Below are positions 18,317 through 28,993 of a stretch of 64,000 nt of DNA, in pieces (within the stretch, counting starts at the first letter, position 1; every line of letters starts with the position of its first letter). A program made the position numbers and the translations under genes. Source of the stretch: Azonexus sp. (GTDB lineage Bacteria; Pseudomonadota; Gammaproteobacteria; Burkholderiales; Rhodocyclaceae); assembly GCF_023150235.1 (NCBI RefSeq), contig NZ_JAKLLH010000002.1:1-64000 (forward strand), written 5' to 3'. The notes under the pieces were generated by a model, which ran no database searches, was not told the origin of the DNA, and was given only the letters and a program-made list of their open reading frames with translations.

Positions 18317-18340
18317 CCGCCTTTCGGCGGGTTTTTTTTG
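18317..18340 (+). terminator. Rho-independent terminator of the cold-shock gene
   Basis: CCCGCC-TTTC-GGCGGG followed by a run of at least eight T, about 27 bp after the stop. Confidence 0.93.
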
Positions 18341-18410
18341 GGTGGAAACCGGCCAATGGCCCGGTGACCTCGGGATTTATTCCCCAGAGGGAATTGTGAG
18401 GGTTGTATAA

Positions 18411-18938
18411 ATGGACGATCACCTGATTGAGCGGGCTCTGGCCTCGGACGAGGTGTTTCGTGGCAGTTTTCTTGCAGTTGTTCGGGATAAGGTACGCCTG
18501 CCGAATGGAGAGGTATCCAGCAGGGAGTACATTCGCCATCCGGGGGCCGTGGTTGTCATTCCCTTCCTCGTTTCGGGAAAGATACTTTTCGAGCGGCAGT
18601 ATCGGCATCCGCTTGGTCGGGTCTTCATCGAGCTTCCGGCTGGCAAGATCGATGCTGGCGAAGATATTGCGACAACCGCTCGCAGGGAGTTGCTCGAGGA
18701 GACTGGTTATGACGCAAAGTACTGGAGCCATCTGGGGGTTATTCACCCTTGCATCGGTTATTCGGACGAAAAGATCGAAATCTTCAAGGCGGAGGGCTTG
18801 CGAAAGGCGGGGGAGCAGGCTCTGGATCACAATGAATTCATCGAACTGATCGAATTGTCACCGGAAGAGGCCCGGCGCGCTGTTTTCTGCGGCGAAATTA
18901 CCGATGCCAAGACAATCGCAGCGCTCTACTGGCTGTAA
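18411..18938 (+). CDS. NUDIX hydrolase, ADP-ribose pyrophosphatase type
   Basis: 175 residues. The Nudix box is complete: GKIDAGEDIATTARRELL followed by EETGY (G-x5-E-x7-RE-x2-EE-x-G). IELPAGKID just before it and HPCIGYSDEKIEIF after it are typical of ADP-ribose/GDP-mannose diphosphatases of the NudF group. It likely hydrolyses ADP-ribose or similar nucleotide sugars to AMP and a sugar phosphate. A conserved protein of unknown function follows after 12 bp, probably in the same transcript. Confidence 0.88.
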   Translation: MDDHLIERALASDEVFRGSFLAVVRDKVRLPNGEVSSREYIRHPGAVVVIPFLVSGKILFERQYRHPLGRVFIELPAGKIDAGEDIATTARRELLEETGYDAKYWSHLGVIHPCIGYSDEKIEIFKAEGLRKAGEQALDHNEFIELIELSPEEARRAVFCGEITDAKTIAALYWL

Positions 18939-18950
18939 GAGGAGGGGGCC

Positions 18951-19634
18951 ATGAGAGCTTACTGGTGGCTAGCCTTGTCGGTGGTGGGGGCGGTGCTGCT
19001 GTCGCTGCTGGTTCCCAATCCTGGCAAATCGCCCGATGCGAGGGTGCTGTCCTTGCTTCCTTGGTCGATTGAGCTTTTGCCCGAAGGGAAGAGCAAGGTA
19101 TTCGGGGTCATTCTCGGGGAATCGAAGCTCGCCGATTTGCAGCAAGTGCTTGGTGATGATCTGGAACTGGCGATTGTGGCGGCCCCGGGAGAGGAAGGTA
19201 GTCTGGAGGCTTACTTTCCCCAACTGATGCTTGGCTTTGTTCAGGCGCGGATGATAGTTACGGTCGACGTGCCGGAAACGCAGATTTCAGGGATGCGGGA
19301 GCGCGCGTCGAAAGCGGAATACATGGAGGGGGCGACCAGGAAGATTCGCCTGCATCCGGATGATCTGCTCCGGGTTCGTGATTTTCCGATCCGGGCCATT
19401 GCCGTGATACCAATGGCCAACCTCGATGAGGCTGTCCTGCTTGAACGTTTTGGTGTACCGGGGGAGCGGATACAGGTCTCACCGGAGCGTCTGCACTTGT
19501 TGTACCCGGAAAAGGGGCTGGATGTCTTGCTTGATCGTGAGGCCAAGGAGTTGCTGCAATATGTTCCGCCCAGAAATTTCTCCATGCTTCGTGACCCTCT
19601 GCTTCTTGCTGCCGACCCCACCGTCACGAAGTGA
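18951..19634 (+). CDS. Membrane-anchored protein of unknown function
   Basis: A 227-residue protein with one N-terminal hydrophobic segment (WWLALSVVGAVLLSLLV), which is either a signal anchor or an uncleaved signal peptide; the rest is soluble and would lie in the periplasm. Visible features are KVFGVILGESKLADLQQVLG, which resembles a family recognising repeated small alpha/beta units, and LLERFGVPGERIQVSPERLH. No known family was identified. It lies 12 bp after the NUDIX gene and before ndk. Confidence 0.8.
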   Translation: MRAYWWLALSVVGAVLLSLLVPNPGKSPDARVLSLLPWSIELLPEGKSKVFGVILGESKLADLQQVLGDDLELAIVAAPGEEGSLEAYFPQLMLGFVQARMIVTVDVPETQISGMRERASKAEYMEGATRKIRLHPDDLLRVRDFPIRAIAVIPMANLDEAVLLERFGVPGERIQVSPERLHLLYPEKGLDVLLDREAKELLQYVPPRNFSMLRDPLLLAADPTVTK

Positions 19635-19705
19635 TACGGCGCGTCAATTTCTAATCTGCTAGAATTCCCGGTTTTTCAACTGACTAGCTTTTTCGGAGTA
19701 AATTC

Positions 19706-20134
19706 ATGGCTATCGAACGTACCCTCTCCATCATCAAGCCGGATGCCGTCAAGAAAAATGTGATCGGGCAGATTTACTCCCGCTTTGAAGGCGCTGGCCT
19801 GAAGGTGATCGCTGCCAAGATGGTATGGCTTTCCGCACAGGAAGCCGGTCAATTTTATGCAGTTCATAAAGAACGCCCCTTCTTCAAGGATCTGGTTGAG
19901 TTCATGACCTCCGGTCCGGTAATGATCCAGGCTCTGGAGGGTGAGAACGCCATTGCCAAAAACCGCGAGCTGATGGGCGCAACCGACCCGAAAAAGGCCG
20001 ATAAGGGCACCATTCGCGCAGACTTCGCCGAATCCATCGACGCCAATGCGGTGCATGGTTCCGACGCAGTTGAAACCGCTGCCGTGGAAGTCGCTTTTTT
20101 CTTCCCGGGCATGAATACCTACGCAGGTCGTTGA
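19706..20134 (+). CDS. ndk: Nucleoside diphosphate kinase
   Basis: 142 residues; transfers the gamma phosphate from ATP to nucleoside diphosphates. [21 protein letters not shown] is the standard N-terminus, and the catalytic histidine lies in NAVHGSD near residue 117. GGAGT precedes the ATG. A TGCTAGAAT extended -10-like element lies about 40 bp upstream. rlmN follows after 20 bp, the usual betaproteobacterial order. Confidence 0.97.
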   Translation: MAIERTLSIIKPDAVKKNVIGQIYSRFEGAGLKVIAAKMVWLSAQEAGQFYAVHKERPFFKDLVEFMTSGPVMIQALEGENAIAKNRELMGATDPKKADKGTIRADFAESIDANAVHGSDAVETAAVEVAFFFPGMNTYAGR

Positions 20135-20154
20135 TATCTCTCCATTGGCAGAAC

Positions 20155-21249
20155 ATGTCCGTCAATTTGCTGGATTTTGATGCAGAAGGCCTGGTAGCCT
20201 GGTTTGCTGCGAATGGAGAAAAGCCATTCAGGGCTCGTCAGGTCTTACGCTGGATGCATCGCTCCGGTGTGGCGGATTTCGATGCCATGACCGACATCGC
20301 CAGGAGCTTGCGCGACAAGCTCAAGGCGATGGCGGTTGTTTTGCCGCCAACGGTCATTTCAGACAGGCTGTCCGATGATGGAACGCGAAAATTTCTTCTC
20401 GATGTCGGTGGGGGTAATGCCGTCGAGAGTGTTTTCATTCCCGAGGATGAGCGCGGCACACTTTGTATTTCGACACAGGCGGGTTGTGCGCTCGACTGTG
20501 CTTTCTGCTCTACGGGCAAGCAGGGTTTCAACCGAAATCTGTCGGTTTCCGAGATCGTCGGCCAACTCTGGCAAGCCAATCGGGCCCTGGGGATCATGCA
20601 TGGCGACGAGCGGATTATTTCGAATGTCGTGATGATGGGCATGGGCGAGCCCCTGGCCAATTTTGAAAATACGGTTTCCGCATTGCGCTTGATGCTCGAC
20701 GATCATGCTTATGGTTTGTCCCGGCGCAGGGTGACGGTGTCGACCTCGGGTCTGGTTCCGGCGATGGATCGCTTGCGGGATGAATGTCCGGTTGCCTTGG
20801 CTGTGTCGCTGCATGCGCCTAACGATTCGCTGCGCGATCAACTGGTCCCGATCAATCAGAAATATCCCCTGCGCGAACTGATGGCAGCCTGCCGGCGCTA
20901 TCTGGAGAAGGCCCCCCGCGATTTCGTGACTTTTGAATACACCATGCTGGATGGTGTCAACGATAGCCTTGCGCATGCTCGCGAACTGCTACTGTTGGTG
21001 AGGGATGTACCTTGCAAATTCAACCTGATTCCTTTTAATCCCTTCCCCGGGACGACATTCAAATCTTCTGGCAGGGATCGCATTCGGGCATTTTCCGATG
21101 TGCTCATGCAGGCCGGGATCGTGACTACGACCAGAAAAACTCGTGGCGATGATATCGATGCCGCTTGTGGCCAGCTTGCGGGTCAGGTCAAGGATCGTTC
21201 ACGGCGCACCGCCACTTTTTCGGTTCATTTTCAGGATGTGAAACTGTGA
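20155..21249 (+). CDS. rlmN: Dual-specificity 23S rRNA/tRNA adenine-C2 methyltransferase
   Basis: 364 residues; a radical SAM enzyme methylating A2503 of 23S rRNA and A37 of some tRNAs. The CxxxCxxC cluster motif is in [32 protein letters not shown] and [18 protein letters not shown] are family motifs, and a C-terminal Cys near [11 protein letters not shown] fits the methyl-transfer cysteine. The ATG at 20155 is preferred to an in-frame TTG 24 bp upstream inside the ndk end. The stop overlaps the next gene's GTG start. Confidence 0.96.
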   Translation: MSVNLLDFDAEGLVAWFAANGEKPFRARQVLRWMHRSGVADFDAMTDIARSLRDKLKAMAVVLPPTVISDRLSDDGTRKFLLDVGGGNAVESVFIPEDERGTLCISTQAGCALDCAFCSTGKQGFNRNLSVSEIVGQLWQANRALGIMHGDERIISNVVMMGMGEPLANFENTVSALRLMLDDHAYGLSRRRVTVSTSGLVPAMDRLRDECPVALAVSLHAPNDSLRDQLVPINQKYPLRELMAACRRYLEKAPRDFVTFEYTMLDGVNDSLAHARELLLLVRDVPCKFNLIPFNPFPGTTFKSSGRDRIRAFSDVLMQAGIVTTTRKTRGDDIDAACGQLAGQVKDRSRRTATFSVHFQDVKL

Positions 21250-22022
21250 AGCTGCTTTCGCGTCGTCCTCTCGTTTTTTTTCTCCTGGCATTTCTGGTGG
21301 GTGGGTGCTGGGCGCAGCAGGACGGCGGGCGCGGTTTTGCCTCGGAAGCCCGTAATCGCGCGCGTGTTCATGCCGAGTTGGGGGCAGCATATTTTCAGGC
21401 CGGCAACCCTGCCGTGGCTCTTGAAGAACTGCGAGTCGCACTCGATTCGGATCCCTCATATTTTCCTGCCTACAGTATTCGTGGCTTGGTGCGTGCGAGC
21501 CTGAAAGAAAATGACCGCGCGGAAGAAGATTTCAGGAGGGCCATGGATCTGGCCCCCAACGATCCTGAGGTGAATAATAACTACGGCTGGTATCTCTGTG
21601 AGTCTGGTCGTCCCCGGCAGTCGATTGCCTATTTCCTCCAGGCCTTGAAAAATCCGCTCTACGAAACGCCGGAGCGTGCGTATACCAATGCTGGTACCTG
21701 CGCCCTCAGGGCGGGGGACAAGGATGAGGCTCAGGGTTATTTACTTAAGGCATTGCAGTTTTCCAGGGATGGGGGCTCCTTGCCTCGCATCCTGCTGGCG
21801 AGGCTTTTCCATCAACAGGGAAAATTGGACGAGGCGCGCGTTTACCTTTCCGAGGCCATGAAACTAATGGGGGCGCCAACGGCTGAGGCACTCTGGCTAG
21901 GTATCCGCATCGAGAGAAAACTGGGGAATCGCCTGGCTGAAAGCAGTTACGCGGCACAGTTGAGAACTCGGCACCCGGCCTCTGCTGAATATCAGGAATT
22001 TCTCAAGGGTAATTTTGAATGA
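21246..22022 (+). CDS. pilF: Type IV pilus biogenesis lipoprotein PilF/PilW
   Basis: 258 residues. The lipobox LVGGC lies at the end of a signal peptide ([14 protein letters not shown]), followed by TPR repeats such as [20 protein letters not shown] and [20 protein letters not shown]. PilF is the outer-membrane pilotin that helps PilQ secretin assembly. The GTG at 21246 overlaps the rlmN stop (GTGA) and gives a proper signal peptide, unlike longer in-frame readings. The position between rlmN and rodZ is the conserved one. Confidence 0.93.
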   Translation: MKLLSRRPLVFFLLAFLVGGCWAQQDGGRGFASEARNRARVHAELGAAYFQAGNPAVALEELRVALDSDPSYFPAYSIRGLVRASLKENDRAEEDFRRAMDLAPNDPEVNNNYGWYLCESGRPRQSIAYFLQALKNPLYETPERAYTNAGTCALRAGDKDEAQGYLLKALQFSRDGGSLPRILLARLFHQQGKLDEARVYLSEAMKLMGAPTAEALWLGIRIERKLGNRLAESSYAAQLRTRHPASAEYQEFLKGNFE

Positions 22023-22948
22023 GCGAGCAAACAGGTCTTGCCACCGTGCTTGAGGGGGACGAGCTTGCACGCCCTGCGATTACCTCGGTAGGCGATTTGT
22101 TGCGTGCCGGCCGAGAGGCAAGGGGATTGAGCAAAATGGATATTGCCCAGATGCTCAAATTAGGAGTGCGCCAGGTCGACGCGCTGGAAACCGGTACTTG
22201 GGATACCTTGCCTGGCCCTACCTTCATCCGTGGATTTGTTCGTAATTACGCCCGTCTGGTACAACTTGATAGCGAACCATTAATGCGTGAGCTGGATCGC
22301 TGTCTGGTGCCTCAGGAAAATCGACTCTCGCTGCCTGAAGCACAACCTACGGATATGCCGGTTCCGGGCTCCCGTATTGCCCAAAGAGATAGGGTATTCA
22401 TTTTTTCCGGAATTGCTTTGGTCGTGGCGGCCTTGCTGGCTTATACCCTTTTTGCTTCCGATCTTTCCGCTTTGCGTGAACAGGCGCAGCAGATGCTGGA
22501 TGCAGCAGCTAAGAAACCCGAGATGGAGGGAGGGGGGAATTCTCCGGCAGCAAGCGAATCCTTGATGCCACCGGGCGCAACTGCCGGCGATGTGTTGAAT
22601 CCGCAGGCGGAGCCTCGGGAGACACCGGCGCTTGCGACCGCAGTGGTGGCCGAGCAGACAAACACTCCTGCTGTGTCTGAGCCTGCACCCTCGCTGCAGC
22701 CGGTTGCGAAGCCACCGCAGATACGTTTTTTGGTGAGCAAGGAATCATGGATCGAGGTGCGTGATCGTGATAATCGCGTTCTCCACTCCCAGCGCCAGCC
22801 GGCTGACAGCGAACATTCCCTGTCGGGGCAGGGGCCGCTTTCCCTGGTGATCGGTTATGCGCCAGGGGTGAAGCTATTCTGGCATGGGCAGGCCGTTGAT
22901 CTGCTTCCTCATACCAAGGGCGATGTCGCTCGCCTGGTTCTGGAGTAA
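22019..22948 (+). CDS. rodZ: RodZ-like cytoskeletal protein
   Basis: 309 residues with the RodZ layout: a cytoplasmic HTH at about 25-90 (LLRAGREARGLSKMDIAQML, then TFIRGFVRNYARLV), one membrane helix (VFIFSGIALVVAALLAYTLF), a Pro/Ala-rich linker and a C-terminal periplasmic DUF4115 domain (SWIEVRDRDNRVLHSQ and PLSLVIGYAPGVKLFWHG). It links MreB to the wall-synthesis machinery and sets rod shape. It overlaps pilF by ATGA and is followed by ispG after 6 bp. Confidence 0.92.
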   Translation: MSEQTGLATVLEGDELARPAITSVGDLLRAGREARGLSKMDIAQMLKLGVRQVDALETGTWDTLPGPTFIRGFVRNYARLVQLDSEPLMRELDRCLVPQENRLSLPEAQPTDMPVPGSRIAQRDRVFIFSGIALVVAALLAYTLFASDLSALREQAQQMLDAAAKKPEMEGGGNSPAASESLMPPGATAGDVLNPQAEPRETPALATAVVAEQTNTPAVSEPAPSLQPVAKPPQIRFLVSKESWIEVRDRDNRVLHSQRQPADSEHSLSGQGPLSLVIGYAPGVKLFWHGQAVDLLPHTKGDVARLVLE

Positions 22949-22954
22949 GGACGA

Positions 22955-24184
22955 ATGACGGCAGCTTTCAAGCGTCAGACCCGGAGTTGCGTGGTCGGAA
23001 ACGTTACCCTGGGGGGCTCGGCACCGGTAGTGGTGCAGTCCATGACCAATACCGATACCGCGGATTACCTGGCGACGGCCCTGCAGTGTGCCGAGCTTGC
23101 GCGTGCCGGCTCCGAACTGGTCCGCATTACGGTGAACACGGCGGAGGCTGCGGCAGCCGTCCCGCGCATCCGCGAGCATCTCGATAGAATGGGATGCAGC
23201 GTCCCTTTGATTGGTGATTTCCATTACAACGGCCATCGTCTGCTTGCAGAGAGCCCTGCTTGTGCCGAGGCCTTGGCCAAATATCGTATCAATCCCGGAA
23301 ATGTCGGTTTTGGAAAGAAAAAAGATGAGCAGTTTGCTCAGATGATCGAATTGGCCTGCCGCCATGACCGGCCAGTTCGTATCGGAGTTAACTGGGGTAG
23401 CTTGGATCAGGATTTGCTGGCCCGGATCATGGATGAGAACAGCCGAGCGGATACGCCGCTGGATGCAACGCGGATCATGCGTCGCGCAATGGTTACCTCG
23501 GCACTGGAATCGGCGGATAAAGCGAGGGAAATCGGCCTGGCACCGGAAAAAATCATTCTTTCCTGCAAGGTCTCGAGCGTTCAGGATCTGGTCGCCATTT
23601 ACCGCGAGTTGGCAGAGCGTGCCGACTACGCCCTGCATCTGGGTCTTACCGAGGCAGGAATGGGGTCCAAGGGAGTGGTTGCATCCACGGCGGCACTCGC
23701 GATACTCCTGCAGGAAGGGATCGGCGATACGATTCGCGTTTCCTTGACCCCACCTCCCGGTGGTTCCCGTTGTGAAGAAGTCATCGTCGCGCAGGAAATA
23801 TTGCAAAGCATGGGCTTGCGTGCTTTTACTCCCATGGTGGCGGCCTGTCCGGGATGTGGTAGGACCACTTCCACTTTATTTCAGGAACTTGCTGGCGAAG
23901 TACAGGATTTTGTCCGGACGAAAATGCCGGAGTGGCGCCTGCATTACGATGGTGCCGAGAACATGACCCTGGCGGTGATGGGATGTATCGTCAACGGCCC
24001 GGGAGAGTCCAGGCATGCGAATATCGGCATCTCCTTGCCGGGAACCGGAGAAGCGCCGGCCGCACCGGTTTTTGAGGATGGGGTCAAGACCGTGACGCTG
24101 AAGGGTGAGCATATTGCCCAGGAATTCAAACAAATCATTGAGCGCTACGTCGAGCGCACCTACAAGAAGAAGCTGCAAAAATGA
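22955..24184 (+). CDS. ispG: 4-hydroxy-3-methylbut-2-en-1-yl diphosphate synthase
   Basis: 409 residues; the penultimate step of the MEP isoprenoid pathway, converting MEcPP to HMBPP with a [4Fe-4S] cluster. Cluster cysteines lie in [15 protein letters not shown] and [15 protein letters not shown]. The N-terminus ([19 protein letters not shown]) and [11 protein letters not shown] are family motifs. This is the larger proteobacterial form. Its end overlaps the hisS start by 4 bp. Confidence 0.97.
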   Translation: MTAAFKRQTRSCVVGNVTLGGSAPVVVQSMTNTDTADYLATALQCAELARAGSELVRITVNTAEAAAAVPRIREHLDRMGCSVPLIGDFHYNGHRLLAESPACAEALAKYRINPGNVGFGKKKDEQFAQMIELACRHDRPVRIGVNWGSLDQDLLARIMDENSRADTPLDATRIMRRAMVTSALESADKAREIGLAPEKIILSCKVSSVQDLVAIYRELAERADYALHLGLTEAGMGSKGVVASTAALAILLQEGIGDTIRVSLTPPPGGSRCEEVIVAQEILQSMGLRAFTPMVAACPGCGRTTSTLFQELAGEVQDFVRTKMPEWRLHYDGAENMTLAVMGCIVNGPGESRHANIGISLPGTGEAPAAPVFEDGVKTVTLKGEHIAQEFKQIIERYVERTYKKKLQK

Positions 24185-25479
24185 ATCAAACCCTCCAGTC
24201 CGTGCGTGGGATGAATGATCTTCTGCCCGATGAAGCCGAATTCTGGGAGCTTTTTGAGGATACCGTCCGCTCCTGGTTGAAGGCTTACGGCTATCGCCCC
24301 ATCCGCATGCCGATTGTCGAGCCGACGCCGCTTTTCAAGAGAGCGATTGGCGAAGTGACGGATATTGTCGAGAAGGAAATGTATTCCTTTACCGATAGCC
24401 TTAACGGTGAGCAACTGACCCTGCGTCCAGAGGGAACGGCGGGCTGTGTCCGAGCCCTGATACAGCACAACCTTGCAGCCCAGCAGGTTCGCCGCCTCTA
24501 CTACATGGGCCAGATGTTCCGTCATGAGCGCCCACAAAAGGGGCGCTATCGCCAGTTTCACCAGGTGGGCGTGGAAACCTTTGGTCTTGTCGGCCCGGAT
24601 ATCGATGCCGAGCTGATCCTGATGGGCGCGCGCCTCTGGGACGATCTCGGGCTGGATGGAATCGAGTTGCAGATCAACAGCCTGGGACAGCCGGAAGAAA
24701 GGGCACAGCATCGAGCCGCGCTTGTCGCCTATTTCGAGCAATATTCCGATCTCCTCGATGAGGACGCTAGGCGTCGCCTCTACACCAATCCGTTGCGCAT
24801 CCTGGATAGTAAAAATCCACAGTTGCAGGAAATGTGTGCGGGAGCCCCGAAGCTGATCGATTACCTGGGTGTTGAATCGCTGGCGCATTTTGAAGGGGTG
24901 CAGCGTATTCTGTGCGATGCCGGCCTGCCATACACGGTCAACCCGCGCTTGGTTCGTGGTCTCGATTATTACAATTTGACGGTCTTCGAGTGGGTGACCG
25001 ATCGATTGGGGGCGCAAGGGACGGTCTGCGCCGGCGGCCGCTACGACGGGCTGGTCGAGCAACTCGGAGGCAAACCAACGCCAGCCTGCGGGTTTGCCAT
25101 GGGCATCGAACGGCTGGTGGCACTTATCCGTGATTCTGGTGGAACGCCGGCGCCAGTCGCTCCAGACGTCTACCTGGTTCACCAGGGGACCGAGGCGGCT
25201 CGCTTCGCTTTCCGCGTCGCCGAGGGCTTGCGGGATCAGGGCGTTAATGTACTTCTGCATTGCGGTGGCGGAAGTTTCAAGTCGCAGATGAAGAAGGCGG
25301 ATGCCAGTGGGGCTACTTTTGCCGTCGTGATCGGCGATGATGAAGCGGCGACGGCCGAAGCGCAATTGAAGCCCTTGCGCGAAGGCCAGGGGGCGCAGCG
25401 GAAATTGAAGGTGAGCGAGCTGGCGGCAGCCATTGCTGGCCAATTGATTGACTCCGAAATCATCGATGAACAGGAATGA
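24181..25479 (+). CDS. hisS: Histidyl-tRNA synthetase
   Basis: 432 residues, class II synthetase. [18 protein letters not shown] is a standard start; motif 2 is [23 protein letters not shown] (here [18 protein letters not shown] in part), and the histidine-specific motifs [14 protein letters not shown] and AGGRYDGL are present. The C-terminal anticodon-binding domain begins near PDVYLVHQG. It is coupled to ispG by an ATGA overlap and followed 8 bp later by the YfgM-like gene. Confidence 0.97.
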   Translation: MNQTLQSVRGMNDLLPDEAEFWELFEDTVRSWLKAYGYRPIRMPIVEPTPLFKRAIGEVTDIVEKEMYSFTDSLNGEQLTLRPEGTAGCVRALIQHNLAAQQVRRLYYMGQMFRHERPQKGRYRQFHQVGVETFGLVGPDIDAELILMGARLWDDLGLDGIELQINSLGQPEERAQHRAALVAYFEQYSDLLDEDARRRLYTNPLRILDSKNPQLQEMCAGAPKLIDYLGVESLAHFEGVQRILCDAGLPYTVNPRLVRGLDYYNLTVFEWVTDRLGAQGTVCAGGRYDGLVEQLGGKPTPACGFAMGIERLVALIRDSGGTPAPVAPDVYLVHQGTEAARFAFRVAEGLRDQGVNVLLHCGGGSFKSQMKKADASGATFAVVIGDDEAATAEAQLKPLREGQGAQRKLKVSELAAAIAGQLIDSEIIDEQE

Positions 25480-25486
25480 ATAAGCT

Positions 25487-26125
25487 ATGGCGCACTACGA
25501 TCTCGAAGAGCAGGAGCAGCTGGATTCGCTCAAGACCTGGTGGAAAATGTATGGCAACCTGCTGACTTCCTTGGTCCTTGCCGCCTCACTGGCGGTGATC
25601 GGCTGGCAGGCGTGGAACTGGTATCAGAATGGGCAGGCAGCCAAGGCGGCGGCGGTGTACGGTGCGCTGGAGCAGGCTTTGCAGTCGGGCGATGCCCAAA
25701 GGATCAAGGCTGCTGCCGGTGAACTGACTGAGAAACATGCCTCCACACATCATGCCCTCCTGGGAGCGATGCAGGCAGCACAGTTTTCTTTTTCCTCCGG
25801 CGACCTGAAAACAGCAAAGGCGCAGCTGAATTGGGTGGTCGATAACGGCAAGGATGAAATTCGCGATCTGGCTCGTTTGAGATTGGCGGCGATCCTGCTC
25901 GACGATCAGGCTTATGACACAGCCTCCGGTGTGCTGGGGGGGGGCTTTCCGCCAGCCTTTGCCGTACGCCAGCAGGAGTTGCTGGGCGATATCCATGCGG
26001 CACAGGGCAAGAAAAGCGAGGCGAAAGCCGCCTACCGCTCGGCCTTGGAAAAATCCGTCGACAAACCTGGCGCCGGACGTGAACTGTTGCAACAGAAGCT
26101 TGATGCATTGGGTGAGGCTGCATGA
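25487..26125 (+). CDS. YfgM-family TPR-like inner-membrane protein
   Basis: 212 residues: MAHYDLEEQEQLDSLKTWWK, then one membrane helix (LLTSLVLAASLAVIGWQAW) and a periplasmic TPR-like domain (LGAMQAAQFSFSSGDLKTAK, LGDIHAAQGKKSEAKAAYRS). YfgM associates with PpiD and the Sec translocon and takes part in periplasmic chaperone work. It always sits between hisS and bamB in this group of organisms, as here; it overlaps bamB by ATGA. Confidence 0.92.
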   Translation: MAHYDLEEQEQLDSLKTWWKMYGNLLTSLVLAASLAVIGWQAWNWYQNGQAAKAAAVYGALEQALQSGDAQRIKAAAGELTEKHASTHHALLGAMQAAQFSFSSGDLKTAKAQLNWVVDNGKDEIRDLARLRLAAILLDDQAYDTASGVLGGGFPPAFAVRQQELLGDIHAAQGKKSEAKAAYRSALEKSVDKPGAGRELLQQKLDALGEAA

Positions 26126-27279
26126 TGCTGCGTCGATTCCTGCCGGTGATTTTGGTGGCGGCGACAGCCGGATGCTCCACTCTGGGCGATGCCTTTGATG
26201 CGGTGAACCCTTTCTCTTCCAGTGCACCCAAAATGGCACCGCTGAAGCCGTTGACCGTGTCTGCGGAGGTCAGGACGGCCTGGAACCTTTCCATCGCCAA
26301 AGCTGCTGAGTATGCGCTGGTGCCGGCGGTGGTCGGTGACGTGGTTTATGTTGCGGCGCACGATGGAACCATCGCCAGGATCGAGGATGGGCGTAAGGTA
26401 TGGCAGATCAACGCGGCAACGAATCTTTCCGGCGGTGTTGGAGCCGATGCGCGGATGGTGGTGGTCGGTACCCGTTCCGGTGAGGTTTTGGCGTTCTCGA
26501 GTGCCGATGGCCGACCACTCTGGCAGGCAAGAGTCAGTAGCGAGGTTCTGGCGGCTCCGGCGGTCGGTGATGATGGTGTTGCCGTGCGTAGCGGTGATAA
26601 TCGATTGGCATTGCTGAGCGCGTTGGATGGCACCCGTAAATGGGTTTATCAGCGCTCGACACCCGCCTTGTCGATCCGTAGTACCGCGGCGCCTGTGTTT
26701 GCCGATCGCTATCTTTTCGCCGGCTTTCCCGGGGGCAAGGTGGTGGCTCTCTCATTGGCCAATGGCGCACCGGTGTGGGAGGGGGCTGTCGCGCAGCCCA
26801 AGGGGGCAACCGAGGTGGATAGAGCCGCCGATGTAGTGGCAGCACCGGTAGTCGATGGACGTCAGATCTGTGCCGTTGCCTTTCAGGGCAGGGTAGCCTG
26901 TTTCGATATGGGGCAGGGGGGGGCAATGGTTTGGTCGCGTGATCTTTCTTCGGCAAACGGGCTGGCCCTGGATGGCCGCTATCTCTTTGTTACCGATGAT
27001 AAAGGCGCGGTGCATGCCCTGGACCGGCTGAGCGGCAGCAGCTTGTGGAAACAGGCGGCTCTGCACAACCGCAAGGTCTCTGCCCCCGCGGTCAAGCGTG
27101 GCTTGGTTGCGGTGGCTGATGGCGAAGGGGTTGTACATTTTCTGTCGCGCGAGGACGGTAGCTTCGTCGCGCGAAAAACGACGGATGGCACGCCAGTACG
27201 TGCTGCCGTTCAATCCATTGGTGCGGGCTTCCTGGTGCAAACCTCCGGCGGCAGTATCAGCAAGTTCGAGGCACAATGA
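26122..27279 (+). CDS. bamB: Outer membrane assembly lipoprotein BamB
   Basis: 385 residues. A signal peptide ends in the lipobox TAGC ([14 protein letters not shown]). An eight-bladed PQQ-like beta-propeller follows, visible as repeats such as [39 protein letters not shown] and [11 protein letters not shown]. It is part of the BAM complex inserting beta-barrel proteins. It overlaps both neighbours (yfgM and der) by ATGA, indicating a single transcript. Confidence 0.95.
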   Translation: MMLRRFLPVILVAATAGCSTLGDAFDAVNPFSSSAPKMAPLKPLTVSAEVRTAWNLSIAKAAEYALVPAVVGDVVYVAAHDGTIARIEDGRKVWQINAATNLSGGVGADARMVVVGTRSGEVLAFSSADGRPLWQARVSSEVLAAPAVGDDGVAVRSGDNRLALLSALDGTRKWVYQRSTPALSIRSTAAPVFADRYLFAGFPGGKVVALSLANGAPVWEGAVAQPKGATEVDRAADVVAAPVVDGRQICAVAFQGRVACFDMGQGGAMVWSRDLSSANGLALDGRYLFVTDDKGAVHALDRLSGSSLWKQAALHNRKVSAPAVKRGLVAVADGEGVVHFLSREDGSFVARKTTDGTPVRAAVQSIGAGFLVQTSGGSISKFEAQ

Positions 27280-28601
27280 AGCCAACTCTCGTTTTGGTAG
27301 GGCGACCGAATGTCGGTAAGTCGACCCTGTTCAACCGCATGACCCGTTCTCGCGACGCAATCGTTGCTGATTTGCCCGGTTTGACGCGTGATCGCCACTA
27401 TGGACACGGTCGACTGGGAAAGAAGCCTTATTTGGTGGTCGATACCGGTGGCTTTGAGCCATTAGTCAAGGATGGCATCCTTCACGAAATGGCTAGGCAG
27501 ACCGAGCAAGCTATTCTCGAGGCTGATGCCATCGTTTTTGTCGTCGACGGTCGTACGGGGATTACCCCGCACGACAAGGAAATTGCAAACCGCTTGCGGC
27601 GCCAGCAGGCCCCGGTCTATGTCGCAGTGAACAAGGCCGAAGGCATGAACCGGGGGATGGTGGCAGCAGAGTTTCATGAGTTGGGGCTGGGTGAGCCTTA
27701 TGCCGTGTCGGCCGCACATGGCGAAGGGGTGCGCAATCTGGTTGAATTGGCACTCGATACTTTTCCCGATCCCGAAGAGAGCGAGGAGAAAGAAGAATTC
27801 GTCAAGGTGGCAATCGTCGGTCGCCCTAATGTAGGCAAATCGACCTTGATCAATGCCTTGCTTGGCGAAGAGCGGGTGATCGCCTTCGATGCTCCGGGAA
27901 CCACTCGTGACGCCATAGAAATCGATTTTGAACGAGAAGGGCGCAAGTACAAGCTGATTGATACTGCTGGCATGCGCAAGCGAGGGAAAATTTTCGAAGC
28001 GATCGAGAAATTCTCCGTGGTGAAGACCCTGAAAGCGGTCGAGGATGCCAACGTGGTCATCCTGATGGTTGATGCACAGGCCGATGTTTCCGATCAGGAT
28101 GCCCATATTGCCGATTTTGTCGTCCAGTCCGGGCGTGCCCTCGTCGTTGCGGTCAACAAGTGGGATGGTCTGGATGCCTATGTTCGTGAGCAGACGCGGC
28201 AGGTGCTACAGCGTAAGTTGAAATTTCTTGAGTTCGCCAAATTCCATTTCATTTCGGCTCGCGAAAATATCGGCCTGAAGAATTTGTTCCGTTCCGTGGA
28301 TGCCGCCTACCGTGCAGCGATGACCAAGTTGTCCACCCCCCGCTTGACGCGTGTGCTTGCCGATGCAGTAGCCAAGCAGGCACCTGCAAAGCACGGACTC
28401 TTTCGGCCAAAGCCGCGTTATGCTCATCAGGGAGGCTCAAACCCTCCCATCATAGTTATCCATGGCAATGCTGTTGACCAGATTACTGACAGTTATCGCC
28501 GCTATCTCGAACACACCTTTCGCGAAGCATTCAAACTACAGGGTACTCCCCTGCGCATTCAGTTCGTGACCAGCAAGAATCCGTTTGCCGATAAGGACTG
28601 A
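27276..28601 (+). CDS. der: Ribosome-assembly GTPase Der (EngA)
   Basis: 441 residues with two tandem GTPase domains, each with its P-loop: [17 protein letters not shown] near residue 8 and [18 protein letters not shown] near 185. DTGGFEP and [11 protein letters not shown] are the two G3 motifs; NKWDGLD is a G4 motif. A KH-like C-terminal domain ends the protein ([19 protein letters not shown]). It acts in 50S subunit maturation. The start overlaps the bamB stop. Confidence 0.97.
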   Translation: MKPTLVLVGRPNVGKSTLFNRMTRSRDAIVADLPGLTRDRHYGHGRLGKKPYLVVDTGGFEPLVKDGILHEMARQTEQAILEADAIVFVVDGRTGITPHDKEIANRLRRQQAPVYVAVNKAEGMNRGMVAAEFHELGLGEPYAVSAAHGEGVRNLVELALDTFPDPEESEEKEEFVKVAIVGRPNVGKSTLINALLGEERVIAFDAPGTTRDAIEIDFEREGRKYKLIDTAGMRKRGKIFEAIEKFSVVKTLKAVEDANVVILMVDAQADVSDQDAHIADFVVQSGRALVVAVNKWDGLDAYVREQTRQVLQRKLKFLEFAKFHFISARENIGLKNLFRSVDAAYRAAMTKLSTPRLTRVLADAVAKQAPAKHGLFRPKPRYAHQGGSNPPIIVIHGNAVDQITDSYRRYLEHTFREAFKLQGTPLRIQFVTSKNPFADKD

Positions 28602-28622
28602 GTCGGCGGGCAGAGCAAATAG

Positions 28623-28642
28623 TTTTCCCTTGCGTGGGAAAA
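28623..28642. repeat. Inverted repeat between der and hfq
   Basis: TTTTCCC-TTGCGT-GGGAAAA, 21 bp after the der stop and about 50 bp before hfq. It is symmetric and AT-flanked but lacks a clear T-run, so it could be a weak der terminator or a site in the hfq promoter. Confidence 0.45.
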
Positions 28643-28690
28643 TTCGGTACATTAGACCCCCCATATAACAACACACATGGAGTCCACACC

Positions 28691-28927
28691 ATGAGCAACA
28701 AAGGGCAACTTTTACAAGACCCCTTCCTCAACGCGCTGCGTCGTGAGCACGTTCCCGTTTCCATCTATCTGGTTAACGGTATCAAGCTTCAGGGACAGGT
28801 CGAATCATTCGATCAATATGTCGTCCTGTTGAAGAATACGGTGACCCAGATGGTTTATAAGCATGCCATCTCGACAGTGGTCCCGGCTCGCCCGGTAAAC
28901 CTGCAGCAGGAGCAGGCGGGCGACTGA
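28691..28927 (+). CDS. hfq: RNA chaperone Hfq
   Basis: A 78-residue Sm-like protein. Sm1 is [20 protein letters not shown] and Sm2 is [14 protein letters not shown]; the [18 protein letters not shown] start is invariant in the family. It forms a hexamer and pairs small RNAs with mRNAs. The short C-terminal tail (NLQQEQAGD) is typical of betaproteobacteria. GGAG lies upstream of the ATG. A terminator follows, with hflX beyond it. Confidence 0.97.
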   Translation: MSNKGQLLQDPFLNALRREHVPVSIYLVNGIKLQGQVESFDQYVVLLKNTVTQMVYKHAISTVVPARPVNLQQEQAGD

Positions 28928-28950
28928 TATTCATCCCTTTCTTTTTTTCT

Positions 28951-28981
28951 GGCCTGCCCTTGTGGCAGGCCAAATTTTTTT
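28951..28981 (+). terminator. Intercistronic terminator between hfq and hflX
   Basis: GGCCTGCC-CTTGT-GGCAGGCC is followed by AAA and seven T. It sits 24 bp after the hfq stop and just before the hflX ribosome site, so it should uncouple abundant hfq mRNA from the downstream hfl genes. Confidence 0.88.
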
Positions 28982-28993
28982 GTTGGAGTGCAG

